64,000 bases of DNA from Gemmatimonas sp. (lineage in GTDB: Bacteria > Gemmatimonadota > Gemmatimonadetes > Gemmatimonadales > Gemmatimonadaceae), in contig JAABRO010000014.1 in NCBI GenBank assembly GCA_011390885.1, positions 253-64,252 of the forward strand. Reading direction: 5' to 3'. This document shows positions 25,202 to 35,292 of the stretch, in pieces. A model generated the notes under the pieces. The model did no database searches and was not told the DNA's origin. It was given only the letters and a program-made list of their open reading frames with translations. The translations under genes and the position numbers were made by a program. Position 1 is the stretch's first letter; each line of letters opens with the position of its first letter.

Positions 25202-27439
25202 ATGCTGCGCGGGCGACTCACCGTCTTCGCCGCACTGCTCGGGGCGATTTCGGCCGCGCCGCTCGCTGCGCAGGACTTCCGGTGCGAACGGGGCGATCGC
25301 GAGGTGCGCTCGCTGCGCTTCGATGGCCATCGCGAGTTCACCACGCTCGAACTCACGGCGGCCGTCGCCACGCTGCCGTCGTCGCGCGGGTTGCCGTTCC
25401 TCGGCACGCGCCGCTGCCTCGATCCCGCAGAGTTCACGCGCGACGTGCAGCGGCTCGAGGTGCTGTACCGTCGTCGCGGCTATCCCGACGTGCGCGTGGA
25501 TACGCTGATGGACACCGTGCGCACCGACATGGTCGACATCACGTTCGCGATCACCGAGGGCCGTCCCATGCGCGTGGCGACGCTCGCCGTGCGCGGACTG
25601 GAGGGAGTGCCCGATGCCGACGACCTCGTGTCGGCGTTTCCGCTGCGCGCCGGCGGGCTGTTCGACCGGGCCGCGCTCGAATCGGGGCGCGACTCGCTCG
25701 TGCGGCAGCTGCGCAACTCCGGGTGGGCGGGCGCCGAGGCGCTGCTCGCCTACACCACCGACGAGCGCGCCTACAGCGCCGACGTGGAGGTGCAGGCCGT
25801 GCCCGGCACGCGCGCGCGCATCGGCGCGGTGCGCATCGTGGTGGACTCTGCCGACGACGGCAATCGCATTTCCGACGAGACGATCCGGCGCGCGATGGCC
25901 GTGTCCACCGGCGACTGGTACAGCGCGCGCGCACTCATCGCCGCGCAGCGCTCGCTCTACCAGCTCGATGCGTTCCGCCGCGTGGACCTGCAGCTCGACC
26001 GCGAGCCCACGGCCGGCGACAGCGTGGTGGACCTCACCGTGCGCCTGCTCGAGGGCGACCGCTACGCCGCGCAGGGGGGCATCGGCTGGGCCACGCTCGA
26101 CTGCCTGCGCATGCAGGGCTCCTACACCGACCGCGACTTCCTGCCGTGGGCACCGCGCCTCGAGCTCAACGGCCGCGTGTCGAAGGTGGGCATCGGCGCA
26201 CCGCTGGATGGCGCCGAGGGATTGTGCCAGCAGCAGGCGCGGCAGGATCCGTACAGCCGCACGCTCAACTACTACGCGGGCATGACCATCCGGCAGCCGG
26301 CATTCGGTCGCCGGTCGCGCGTGCCCACGCTCTCCGTGTACAGCTCCACCCTCAGCGAGTACCGCGCGTTCCTGCGTCGCACGCCGATCGGTGGTGCGCT
26401 CTCCATCACGAACCCGCTGCAGGGGCGCGTGCCGAGCACGCTGAGCTACCAGATGGAGCTTGGCCGCACCGAAGCCGAGCCGGCGTTCTTCTGCGCCGTG
26501 TTCAACACGTGCGACGCCGAGTCGCGCTCCTTCCTGCAGCGCAATACCCGCCTCGCGGCAATCGGCTACACGGCCTCGTACGATGCCACCGACAATCCGC
26601 TGCGCCCCTCGACCGGCTTCACGTTGCGCTTCGATGCGCGGCACGCGAGCACGCTCGTGGGCTCCGACCGCTCGCAGCAGTTCAATCGCATCGTGAGCGA
26701 CGCCACCTGGTATCGCGCGCTCGGCGGCGGCGTCGTGCTGCTGGCGCACGTGCGGGGCGGCGTGGTGTATGGCGGTGGCACGAGCCCCACGATCGGCGGA
26801 TTCATTCCGCCGCAGGAGCGGCTCTACGCCGGTGGCCCCACGACCGTGCGCGGTTTCCGGCAGAACGAGCTCGGTCCCGCCGTGTACATCGTGCCGGGCT
26901 ACCTCGAGGTACTCGAGGGCGGCACCACGTTCTTCCGCGCCGACACGAGCGCGTTCGAGGAACGGGTCGTGCCGGTGGGCGGCAACACGCTGCTGGTGGG
27001 CAATCTCGAGCTCACGGTGCCGAGTCCGGTGCTGCGTGGCCTGCTCAGCTGGGCCGGCTTCGTGGACGTGGGGCGTCTGTGGAATCGTGGTGACGTGTCG
27101 GGTGTGCAGCAGCTCGGCTCCGATGCGCCGGGCACCAAGCTCACGCCCGGACTCGGTGTGCGCATCGCGTCGCCGTTCGGCGCGATCCGCGTGGATCTCG
27201 GCTACAACGGCTATCGGCTGCCGGCGGGCGCCGCGTACTTCAATGCGCCGCTGCAGGCGGGCGTGGCGCCGCTGTACTGCGTGAGCCCGGGCAACACGCT
27301 GCCGGTTTCGCCGTCGGGGAGCGCCGGTGCGCCTCCCGTGCAGGCACCCGGCGCGTGTCCCACCACGTACCGCCCGCCGCAGCGCCTCGGATTCCTCCGG
27401 CGCCTGAATCCGAGCATCTGGATCGGCCAGGCCTTCTGA
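25202..27439 (+). CDS. tamA: Omp85-family outer-membrane protein, TamA-like
   Basis: 745 residues from ATG at 25202, chosen because it places a clean signal peptide (LTVFAALLGAISAAPLAAQ) at the N-terminus; a TTG at 25184 is less likely. Residues about 35-300 contain repeated POTRA-like units (LRFDGHREFTTLELTAAV, LYRRRGYPDVRVDT, IGAVRIVVDS). The rest is a beta barrel with an Omp85 motif region LYAGGPTTVRGFRQNELGP near residue 540-560, followed by VGNLELTVPSP and a terminal aromatic residue (WIGQAF), the usual outer-membrane C-terminal signal. It inserts or moves proteins or lipids at the outer membrane together with TamB, whose gene starts one base after this stop. Confidence 0.88.
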   Translation: MLRGRLTVFAALLGAISAAPLAAQDFRCERGDREVRSLRFDGHREFTTLELTAAVATLPSSRGLPFLGTRRCLDPAEFTRDVQRLEVLYRRRGYPDVRVDTLMDTVRTDMVDITFAITEGRPMRVATLAVRGLEGVPDADDLVSAFPLRAGGLFDRAALESGRDSLVRQLRNSGWAGAEALLAYTTDERAYSADVEVQAVPGTRARIGAVRIVVDSADDGNRISDETIRRAMAVSTGDWYSARALIAAQRSLYQLDAFRRVDLQLDREPTAGDSVVDLTVRLLEGDRYAAQGGIGWATLDCLRMQGSYTDRDFLPWAPRLELNGRVSKVGIGAPLDGAEGLCQQQARQDPYSRTLNYYAGMTIRQPAFGRRSRVPTLSVYSSTLSEYRAFLRRTPIGGALSITNPLQGRVPSTLSYQMELGRTEAEPAFFCAVFNTCDAESRSFLQRNTRLAAIGYTASYDATDNPLRPSTGFTLRFDARHASTLVGSDRSQQFNRIVSDATWYRALGGGVVLLAHVRGGVVYGGGTSPTIGGFIPPQERLYAGGPTTVRGFRQNELGPAVYIVPGYLEVLEGGTTFFRADTSAFEERVVPVGGNTLLVGNLELTVPSPVLRGLLSWAGFVDVGRLWNRGDVSGVQQLGSDAPGTKLTPGLGVRIASPFGAIRVDLGYNGYRLPAGAAYFNAPLQAGVAPLYCVSPGNTLPVSPSGSAGAPPVQAPGACPTTYRPPQRLGFLRRLNPSIWIGQAF

Positions 27440-27440
27440 C

Positions 27441-30400
27441 ATGGCGCGCCCCCGCACGATCGTCTTCACCGCAGCCGGCCTGCTGCTCGGCGTCCTGCTC
27501 CTCGCCCTTGGCGCGGTGGCGGCACTGACGCAGACCGATCGTGGGCGCGCCACCCTGCGCAGCGCCTTGCTGCCCGTGCTGCGCGCGGCGATCCCGGGAC
27601 GGCTCTACGTGGGCACGATCGGCGGCAACCTGTTCACCACGCTCACCATCGATTCGCTCGAGCTGGTGACGCCGGACGGCACGCCGTTCCTGCGCTCGGG
27701 GCCGGTGCGCGTGGAGTACGATCCGCGCGACCTGCTCGCGCGCCGCATCGTGGTGCGCCGCGCGGAGCTGGAGCGCACCGTAGTGCACCTCGTGGACTAC
27801 GGCAACGACGACTGGAACTGGATGCGTGCGCTGCGTCGCTCACGTCCCGCGCCGCAGGCCGAGGTGCGACGCGAGCGCGGCTTCGGCGACTGGATCCGCA
27901 TCGACAGCGCGGTCATGATCGAAGGCAACGTCGCGGTGGTCGAAGCCTGGAAGCCACCCGACTCGCTGCGCGGCGCGCGACTCGACAGCGCGATCCGCTT
28001 CAACCTCGCGCGACGCGACCTCGAGATCCGCCGCGAGGGCGATCGCTACGTGAAGGTGCGGCGCTGGATGCGTGTGAACGCGGCCCTCGGTCCGTCGCGC
28101 ATCAAGCACCCGGACAGCGCGGGGCTGTTCTTCAAGATCCACCGGCTCGACGCGGTGGAGAACGATCCCCCCTTCTGGTTCCGCAACGTGTCCGCCACGG
28201 TGCGGCTGCTCAAGGATTCGCTCTGGGTGGATTCGGCGCGGCTGCAGCTGCCGCGTTCCGGCGGCACGGCGAGCGGCAAGCTCGTGTGGGGCAGTGGCCT
28301 GCCCATGCGCTGGGACCTGCGCATTCGCGGCGACTCGGTGGCCTTCAGCGACATCGCGTGGATCAGCCCGGTGCTGCCGCACGTGGGCGGTGGCAGCACC
28401 GAGCTGCACATCCGCAACGATCCGCGCAACGTGCGCGTGATCGAGTACATCATCACCGACATGGACGCGCGCGCGCTCCGGTCGCGGCTGCGCGGCCGCA
28501 TGACGTTCGGCGTGGGCGACACGGTGCTGCGCATCACCGATGTCGGGCTCGACCTCGCGCCGATGCACACCGACCTCATGCGGTGGATGAACGCCGAGCC
28601 GTTCCCGTACGACTGGCGCGGCGCGCTCACCGGGCGTGTGAACGCGCGCGGCGGACGCGTCGACCGCTTCCAGCTCGACGAAGCGCGCCTCGCGTACGCC
28701 GACGAGCACGTGCCCGACGCGATCACGCGCGGCACCGTGCGCGGCCTGCTCGACGTGTACGAGCCCGCCTTTGCGGTCTTCCTGGGCGCGGAGGTGGAGA
28801 TCGACCAGCTCGACCTGCGCACGCCGCGCTACGTGAACCCGCTGTTCCCCGACCTCAAGGGCATCGTGACCGGCACGATGGTGCTCGACTCGGTGTGGAC
28901 CGACGTGCGCTTCTCGCGCGCGCAGATCGCGCACCGCGACGGGCCCGGTGACACCACGCGGCTGAGCGGCGCGGGACGCATCACGCTGCTCGACGAGTCC
29001 ACCGCCTTCGACGTGGACCTCAACGCGGCACCGCTGTCGTTCACCACGATGTCGCGTTCGTACCCGGGGCTGCCGCTGCGCGGCCTCGCCGTGGGGCCGA
29101 TCCGTGCCAAGGGCATCGTCGAGGATTTCTCGCTCACCACGGCGCTCGCCGGTGCCGGCGGCGAGATCGCGTTCACCGGCACCATGGACGCCTTCGAACC
29201 CGACTTCCGCGTGACCGGCGACCTGCGGCTCACCGGTGCCGACGTGCGCGCGCTGCTGGCCGACACGCTGCTGCCGCCCACCTCGCTCGGCCTCACGGCC
29301 ACGCTCGACGTGCAGGGCGAATCGCTCGCGACCCTCGCCGGCACGGCGCGCGCGCAGCTCGCCGAGCGATCCTCGCGCATCGGCGACGTGCTGGTGTACG
29401 CGGGGCTCGCCGCGCTGCGCTTCGACGACGGACGCATGCACCTCGATACGCTGGCGGTCGAGAGCGCGGCATTCCGCCTCTCCGGCGCTGGCGCGCTCGG
29501 CCTCACGGCGTCACGACGGGACACACTTCGTCTTCGCCTCGACGCCGACTCGCTCGGCGGCATTCGCGACCTGGCGCGCTGGACGGGCATGGTCGCGGTC
29601 GCACCGGACGACAGCACGGAGCGGCTGCCCGTGGCCGGCTCGATCGCGTTGCGCGCACTGCTCGCGGGCACGATCGACACGCTCGATGCCCATGGGTTGC
29701 GCGCGGAAGTCACCGCCGATGCGCGCGACCTCGCGATCGGCACCGCGTCGGCGCGGCGGGCGTCGTACTCGGCCACGCTCAACGACGTGCTGCGGCAGGC
29801 GAACGGCAGCGGACGGCTGACGCTCGACTCGGTGCAGGTGGGCGGGGTGGCCGCCGAAGCGGTCGTGGCCACGACGACCATCGACGACGGCATGCCGTCG
29901 CGCTTCACCCTCGACCTGCGCACGGCGGCGGACGCGACGGTGCGCATGGAGGGCGGGGCGTCGCGCCTCGCGGACTCCACACGCGTGATCGTGGATCGTT
30001 TCGATGTGCGCACGCCAGCGGAGGCGCGCTCCCCGTCGGCGCGCGCGCTCGTGAACACGGAGACGCGTGGGTTCTCGCTGGCGTGGCCGGTGTCGATCAC
30101 GCTCGGCACCGAGGGAGCGGGAGCGGTCGACTCCGTGCTGTGGCGCCACACCGATGGCGGCACGATCGCGCTGCGCGGCCGCATCGGCACCGATGGCGCA
30201 CTGTCGGGGCAGTTCGACGCGACACGCGTGCCGCTCGCCGACCTGGGAGCACTGGCGAGTCCGGGCACGTCGTTCGCCGGCACGTTCGATGCCACGGCCA
30301 CCGTGGGCGGACGGCGCGACTCGCCCACCCTCGACGGCACGCTCGGACTGCGCGACGCGCGATTCGGGCCGGTGCGCTTCGGTCGTCTCGACGTGGGCGC

Positions 30401-32051
30401 ACGCTACGCGGATCGCCGACTGCTCTCCGATCTCGCCCTCGTGATCGATGGCACGCCGGCGCTCACCGCGTCGGCCTCGCTGCCCATGGAACTCGCGCTG
30501 GCGCGCACGAGCCGCCGGTTGCTCGACGAGCCGCTGAGCGGACGCATCACCTCCGACGCGGTCGACCTGCGCCTGCTCGAGGCCGTGCTGCCCTCGCTGC
30601 AGCAGGGCGTCGGCAAGCTCGACACGGACATCCGCCTCACCGGCTCGTGGGATCGCCCGCGCCTCACCGGCCAGCTCTCGATCGATCGTGGCGCGCTGAC
30701 GCTCGCCGATCTCGGCATCCGGCTGCAGGAGATCGGGGCCGACGTGCGCCTCAGTGGCGACACGATCGCGATTCGTCGCCTCTCCGCGCGCAGCGGTGAG
30801 ACGCGCCGCGATACGCTCTCGCTCTCGGGCGTGATCGACATCGCGACGGCCAGCGACCCGGTCTTCAACTTGCGCCTCACCGCGAACAACTTCGTGGCGA
30901 TGGACCGCGCGCGCACGGCCACGCTGGCCGTCTCCACGGTGCGCCCCATCACGCTGCGGGGCCCGCGCCGCAACGCCGTGCTCGAGGGGGGCGCGCGCAT
31001 CGACGAGGGGCGGCTCTTCCTCAACTCGCTGAGCCAGCGCCGCGCGCTCGACGTCTCCGACGACCTCGACATCATCGACACCACGTCGGTGCGCATGGAT
31101 GCCGTGCTCGCCACCGCGCCCGATGCCATCGTGCAGGGACTGACGCTGGACAACGTGCGCATCGACATCGGCGACGACGTGTGGCTGCGCTCTCCCGAGG
31201 CGAACATCAAGCTCGGCGGTGGCCTGCGCGTGACGCGCTCCGTCGATCCGCGCGACGGGCTGGCCCGGCTGGCGCTCGCCGATTCGCTCACCGTGCAGCG
31301 CGGCACCTACCAGCTCAACCTTGGCCTTGCCCGTCCCACCTTCGACGTGGAGCGGGGCACGATCCGCTTCTTCGGCGATCCCGACCTCGATCCGGCGCTC
31401 GACATCGCCGCGCTCCACGTGGTGCGGCAGCAGCGCGCGAACTCCAATCGGCAGGACGTGCGCATTCGCGTGCAGATGGGCGGCACGCTCAACCAGCCGA
31501 CGCTCACGCTGAGCAGCGCCGACAATCCGCCGCTCCCCGAGAGCGACATGCTCAGCTACCTCGTGACCGGCGAGCCGGCATACGCGCTCTTCGGCACGCC
31601 GTACGCCGACCAGGGGGCCACGCTCGCGCTGCGACTCGCCGGCAGCTACCTGTCGAGCCGGCTGGCCGGCGGCCGCTTCGACCTCGTGCAGGTGGAGCCC
31701 ACGGCGCTCAACCCCGGCGAAGCGAGCAACCTGCGGCAGAGCGGCCTCGGCATTCTCGCGGCCACGCGCATCGGCGTGGGCGGCCAGCTCGGCGAACGCA
31801 CCTTCCTGAGCGTCACCACAGGACTGTGCGGACTGGCCCCGCAGAGCGGCGGCACGGCCGATCCGCTGTCGCTGTTCGCGCAGGGGCTGGGCGTGAAGCT
31901 CGAGCGCCAGTTCAGTCGCCGCTTCTCCGCCTCCTTCGGCATCGAGCCCGGGAGTTCGGCGCAGACATGCGGCCGTCCCGGCGCCTCGCGCACCTTCCAG
32001 CAGACGCCGCCGCAGTTCGGTCTCGACCTGTTCCGCCTCTGGTCCTGGTAG
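27441..32051 (+). CDS. tamB: TamB-like translocation/assembly protein
   Basis: 1536 residues, ATG one base after tamA stop. A single N-terminal membrane anchor (residues 8-30, AAGLLLGVLLLALGAVAAL), then about 1100 residues of repetitive beta-strand sequence as in AsmA/TamB bridging proteins, and a C-terminal DUF490 (TamB) domain from about 1230 on, with LSYLVTGEPAYALFG and LALRLAGSYLSSRLAGGRFD. It spans the periplasm between the inner membrane and the TamA barrel and is thought to carry lipids or proteins. Many SxRxD-T and 'LDSVxV' repeats fit beta-helix coils. The stop is part of a 12-bp tandem duplication. Confidence 0.9.
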   Translation: MARPRTIVFTAAGLLLGVLLLALGAVAALTQTDRGRATLRSALLPVLRAAIPGRLYVGTIGGNLFTTLTIDSLELVTPDGTPFLRSGPVRVEYDPRDLLARRIVVRRAELERTVVHLVDYGNDDWNWMRALRRSRPAPQAEVRRERGFGDWIRIDSAVMIEGNVAVVEAWKPPDSLRGARLDSAIRFNLARRDLEIRREGDRYVKVRRWMRVNAALGPSRIKHPDSAGLFFKIHRLDAVENDPPFWFRNVSATVRLLKDSLWVDSARLQLPRSGGTASGKLVWGSGLPMRWDLRIRGDSVAFSDIAWISPVLPHVGGGSTELHIRNDPRNVRVIEYIITDMDARALRSRLRGRMTFGVGDTVLRITDVGLDLAPMHTDLMRWMNAEPFPYDWRGALTGRVNARGGRVDRFQLDEARLAYADEHVPDAITRGTVRGLLDVYEPAFAVFLGAEVEIDQLDLRTPRYVNPLFPDLKGIVTGTMVLDSVWTDVRFSRAQIAHRDGPGDTTRLSGAGRITLLDESTAFDVDLNAAPLSFTTMSRSYPGLPLRGLAVGPIRAKGIVEDFSLTTALAGAGGEIAFTGTMDAFEPDFRVTGDLRLTGADVRALLADTLLPPTSLGLTATLDVQGESLATLAGTARAQLAERSSRIGDVLVYAGLAALRFDDGRMHLDTLAVESAAFRLSGAGALGLTASRRDTLRLRLDADSLGGIRDLARWTGMVAVAPDDSTERLPVAGSIALRALLAGTIDTLDAHGLRAEVTADARDLAIGTASARRASYSATLNDVLRQANGSGRLTLDSVQVGGVAAEAVVATTTIDDGMPSRFTLDLRTAADATVRMEGGASRLADSTRVIVDRFDVRTPAEARSPSARALVNTETRGFSLAWPVSITLGTEGAGAVDSVLWRHTDGGTIALRGRIGTDGALSGQFDATRVPLADLGALASPGTSFAGTFDATATVGGRRDSPTLDGTLGLRDARFGPVRFGRLDVGARYADRRLLSDLALVIDGTPALTASASLPMELALARTSRRLLDEPLSGRITSDAVDLRLLEAVLPSLQQGVGKLDTDIRLTGSWDRPRLTGQLSIDRGALTLADLGIRLQEIGADVRLSGDTIAIRRLSARSGETRRDTLSLSGVIDIATASDPVFNLRLTANNFVAMDRARTATLAVSTVRPITLRGPRRNAVLEGGARIDEGRLFLNSLSQRRALDVSDDLDIIDTTSVRMDAVLATAPDAIVQGLTLDNVRIDIGDDVWLRSPEANIKLGGGLRVTRSVDPRDGLARLALADSLTVQRGTYQLNLGLARPTFDVERGTIRFFGDPDLDPALDIAALHVVRQQRANSNRQDVRIRVQMGGTLNQPTLTLSSADNPPLPESDMLSYLVTGEPAYALFGTPYADQGATLALRLAGSYLSSRLAGGRFDLVQVEPTALNPGEASNLRQSGLGILAATRIGVGGQLGERTFLSVTTGLCGLAPQSGGTADPLSLFAQGLGVKLERQFSRRFSASFGIEPGSSAQTCGRPGASRTFQQTPPQFGLDLFRLWSW

Positions 32052-32064
32052 GGTCCTGGTAGGG
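32040..32064 (+). repeat. 12-bp tandem duplication at the tamB stop
   Basis: The unit GGTCCTGGTAGG occurs twice in a row, the first containing the TAG stop of tamB. Consistent with slippage; no coding effect. Confidence 0.7.
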
Positions 32065-32166
32065 CGATCGGCGTCGCGAAACCGCCTCCATCGCGCCGTG
32101 CGCGCCACCTCCCGTCCGGCGGTCGCGAGGCGTTTCCATGCATCGGTCCCAATCGTCCGGGAGGAG

Positions 32167-34113
32167 ATGCTCGACACCCTCCGCCCCGCCGAGACCGTCA
32201 CACCGCCGGCGTCCTTCGCCGACGCGCTCACCGCCGTGGATCGCGCCGCCACCGCGAGTGCGCGGCTGCGCGCGGCCGCCGACGCGCTGCACGCGTGGGG
32301 GTTCGGGCGCGTACTGCTCACGTTGCGCGATCCCTCACTCGCCCCGCGCATCGTGGCCGCCGCGGGCCGGCCCGACCGGGACGCCGCTCCCGACGCGATG
32401 CAGCCGCTCCCCGGCGTGGTGTGGCGTCAGCGCCTGCCGCTGCTGCAGCCCTTTGCGCGCGACGGCCTCTTTCTCCTGCCAGGCAGCGATCCGTGGGTGG
32501 CACGCGAGTTCTGGGCCGATGCACCGACGCCGGCACCCACTCCTGACGAGTGGGGCGCGCTCGACCTGATCGTCGGGCTCGTGCTCGGCGCGAGCGGCGA
32601 GGTGCTAGGCACCGCCCTGCTCGCCGAATCGGACTCCAGGCGGCGCCCGGACCGCGAACGCTGGTTCGAGGTGTTCGGGCTGCTCCGCCATCTGGGGCTG
32701 CGACTCTCGCATGATGCGGTGCAGGCGCTCGCACAACGTCGCGCCGACCGTCTGCAGCGGCTGCAGGAAGCCGGCGCCGCGCTGGCGCGATCGCTCGACG
32801 AGCGCGAGATCGTGCGCGAGCTCGCGCGCCAGGTGGTGCGGGCGACCGACGCGGATGGCGCCATGGTTGCCGCGCCGGACCTCGCCGGCGGCACCTGTCG
32901 CACGCTGGCGCGCGTGGTCGGCGCCACCGAGCGCACCGTCGAGGCGGAGCGGCCGCTCGGGGACGGGGTGATCGCGATGGTCGCGCGAGAGGGACGCAGC
33001 GTGCGTTCGCCAGAAGGCGGACGCCGCGGCGACCTGGCCGCGAGTGATGCGTGGTCGCCGCTCTCGGCGCTCGACGTGATGGGCGATGTGGTCAAGGAGC
33101 TCGGACCGCCGGGGTCGGTGATCGCCGTGCCGATCATGGTGGGCATCCGCCTGCTCGGCGTGCTCGCCGTGCACGCGACGGAGGCCGATCGCTTCACCGC
33201 GGAGGATGCGGAAGTCGTGGCCACGATGGCGTCGCAGGCGGCCACGGCGCTGGCCAACGCGCAGCGCTACGCCGAGAGCGAGCGTGAGCGGCGGCAGTCG
33301 GAAGCGCTGGCCGAGGTGGCGCGCGCCGTCGGCGAGTCGCTGCGTCCGGGTGACGTGATGCATCTCATTCTCCGGCACGCCCTCGCGCTGCTCAAGGCCG
33401 AGGGCGCGTGCATCGCGCTCAGACAGGAGCAGTGGATGCACATCGTGGCAGGCAGCGGCGCCGCGGAGCTGCTGGCCGGCGTGCACGTGCCGCTCGACGA
33501 TTCGCTGCTCGGCCGCGTGGCGAAGCAGGGCGGCCAGGTGCTGTCCAACGACCTGCCGGCGCACAGCGGCGCGTTCAAGCCGCTGCAGCGCATCACGCGC
33601 ATCCGCAGCACGGTGATTGCACCGCTCACCACGGCGCAGGGCACCATCGGCGCGATCGCGGTGCTCAACCGCGCGGACCCGTTCACACAGGCCGACGCGC
33701 GCATCCTGCAGCGGCTCGGCGACCAGGTGTCGGTCGCGATCGCGAACGCGCGGCTGTTCGAGGAAGTGGAGCGCGCGACCCGCGAGTGGAAAGTGGCGTT
33801 CGACTCGGTGGCGTCGTGCCTCGTGGTGCTCGACGACGCGCGGCGCATCGCGCGCTGCAACCGACGACTCGTGGAACTGTGCGGCGCCGCCGATGTGGCG
33901 TCGGTGCTCGGGGCGTCGTTTCCGGATGTGCTCTGGCACGACGCCGCAGCGCACGCGGCGACGGCGCTGATCGCGCGCGCCGGCACCGAGGGATCGGTGG
34001 TGCGTGGCGAGGTGCTCGATGACGTGCGTGGTCGTGTGTTCATGCTCACGGCCGCACCGCATCCGGACGGCGGCTCGATGGTGACCGTGGACGACGTCAT
34101 CGACGAGCGCTGA
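32167..34113 (+). CDS. Multi-GAF (and PAS-like) sensory protein without output domain
   Basis: About 648 residues from ATG at 32167; an in-frame GTG at 32098 is possible, and the GGAGGAG touching the ATG at 32167 is too close to be a good ribosome site, so the start is uncertain. After an N-terminal GAF-like region (to about 190) come two clear GAF domains: about 205-370 (SLDEREIVRELARQVV to FTAEDAEVVATMASQAATAL) and about 400-560 (GDVMHLILRHALALL to DARILQRLGDQVSVAIANA), then a PAS-like segment (VAFDSVASCLVVLDD). A short coiled stretch joins the GAF units. It ends without kinase, cyclase or DNA-binding domain, so it would sense a small ligand or redox state and act by binding a partner. Confidence 0.8.
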   Translation: MLDTLRPAETVTPPASFADALTAVDRAATASARLRAAADALHAWGFGRVLLTLRDPSLAPRIVAAAGRPDRDAAPDAMQPLPGVVWRQRLPLLQPFARDGLFLLPGSDPWVAREFWADAPTPAPTPDEWGALDLIVGLVLGASGEVLGTALLAESDSRRRPDRERWFEVFGLLRHLGLRLSHDAVQALAQRRADRLQRLQEAGAALARSLDEREIVRELARQVVRATDADGAMVAAPDLAGGTCRTLARVVGATERTVEAERPLGDGVIAMVAREGRSVRSPEGGRRGDLAASDAWSPLSALDVMGDVVKELGPPGSVIAVPIMVGIRLLGVLAVHATEADRFTAEDAEVVATMASQAATALANAQRYAESERERRQSEALAEVARAVGESLRPGDVMHLILRHALALLKAEGACIALRQEQWMHIVAGSGAAELLAGVHVPLDDSLLGRVAKQGGQVLSNDLPAHSGAFKPLQRITRIRSTVIAPLTTAQGTIGAIAVLNRADPFTQADARILQRLGDQVSVAIANARLFEEVERATREWKVAFDSVASCLVVLDDARRIARCNRRLVELCGAADVASVLGASFPDVLWHDAAAHAATALIARAGTEGSVVRGEVLDDVRGRVFMLTAAPHPDGGSMVTVDDVIDER

Positions 34114-34224
34114 CGGACGTGACGACGCTGCCGGACGCGTTCCGGACCGGCACCGGTCGCGTTCGCCGCGCCTCGCGCGCGAGAGGCACTGGCATCGAGG
34201 CCGCGCGCGCGTGATCGTACCCGG

Positions 34225-35292
34225 GTGTCTTCTCCTCCCATCGACTCCGACCTCGCACACGCCGACGCGGCCGCCTGGGCGGCGCTCGGTCTTGGCATCG
34301 GGCATGCGACCGACGACATCGGCGCAACGGGTTGCACCGTGGTGCTCGGCCGCGACGGTCCGTTCCGCTGCGCGGCCGCCGTGGTGGGGCGCGCGAGCGC
34401 GACGCGCGAGCTCGCCACTTGCGCGCCGGAGCATCTCGTGGATCGCACCGATGCCGTGCTGCTCACCGGCGGTTCGGCCTACGGACTCGATGCAGCGGCG
34501 GGCGTGATGCGCTTCCTCGAAGCGCAGGGGCGCGGGTACCCGGTGGGCGGCGGCGTGGTGCCGATCGTGCCCGCGGCCAGCATCTTCGACCTCACGCCGC
34601 TCGGCCGCTTCGACGCGCGCCCCACGCCCGAGCTGGCGCGCGCGGCGTGCGTCGCGGCCCGGCAGACATCGACCGACGTGATGGAAGGGAGCGTGGGCGC
34701 GGGCACGGGCGCGCTCGTGGGCAAGGCGCGCGGCACGGCACACGCGATGAAGGGGGGCGTCGGATCGGCGATCGTTCGCGGCGCGGCCGGTGTGGCCTGC
34801 GCGCTCGTCGTCGTGAATGCGTTCGGCGATGTGCGCGATGCGACAGGCCGAATCCTCGCTGGTGCGCGCGATGACGACGGCACCTTCGTCGATGCCGAGG
34901 CACTGCTGCGCGGCGGCGAGGGCGTCGCGCGTTTCGCTGCGGCGGGGCGCGAGCACACCACGCTCGCGTTCGTGGCGGTGGATGCGCCGCTCGGCAAGCT
35001 CGAACTCGCGCAACTCGCGCAGGCGGCCACGTCGGCACTGCATCGCCACATCACGCCCGTGGCCACGGCGTTCGACGGGGACGTGGTGTTCGCAGGCGCG
35101 CCGCTGCCCGCTGCCGACGCGACGCTGGTCACGCACGATCCTGTGCACCGCGCGGCGCTCGAGGCGCTCGCCGTGCGCGCGCTCGGCGCGGCGATCGAGC
35201 GCGGCGTGCGCACCGCGCGTGGGCGTGACGGTGTGCCCGGCCTTGCCGACGCCGCGTCGACTTCACCTTTCAGCGGCGAGTCCGACGCATGA
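34225..35292 (+). CDS. P1 family peptidase / DmpA-like N-terminal nucleophile hydrolase
   Basis: 355 residues from GTG at 34225. Matches peptidase family S58: GLGIGHATDDIGATGCTVVL at the N-terminus, VDRTDAVLLTGGSAYGLDAA, a GSVGAGTGALVGKA block near 155 and the KGGVGSA segment where related enzymes self-cleave before Ser or Thr. These are aminopeptidases with Ntn-like fold (DmpA, BapA) that act on D-Ala or beta-Ala peptides or amides. Gene end overlaps the NlpC/P60 gene by 4 bases (ATGA), suggesting joint translation and linked peptide substrates. Confidence 0.88.
   Translation: MSSPPIDSDLAHADAAAWAALGLGIGHATDDIGATGCTVVLGRDGPFRCAAAVVGRASATRELATCAPEHLVDRTDAVLLTGGSAYGLDAAAGVMRFLEAQGRGYPVGGGVVPIVPAASIFDLTPLGRFDARPTPELARAACVAARQTSTDVMEGSVGAGTGALVGKARGTAHAMKGGVGSAIVRGAAGVACALVVVNAFGDVRDATGRILAGARDDDGTFVDAEALLRGGEGVARFAAAGREHTTLAFVAVDAPLGKLELAQLAQAATSALHRHITPVATAFDGDVVFAGAPLPAADATLVTHDPVHRAALEALAVRALGAAIERGVRTARGRDGVPGLADAASTSPFSGESDA

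Noticed and set aside
25097-27553. An 818-codon - strand frame opposite tamA
   Set aside because: Shadow frame; the + strand shows signal peptide, POTRA and barrel features.
29511-32351. A 946-codon - strand frame opposite tamB
   Set aside because: Shadow frame with no start context or family similarity.
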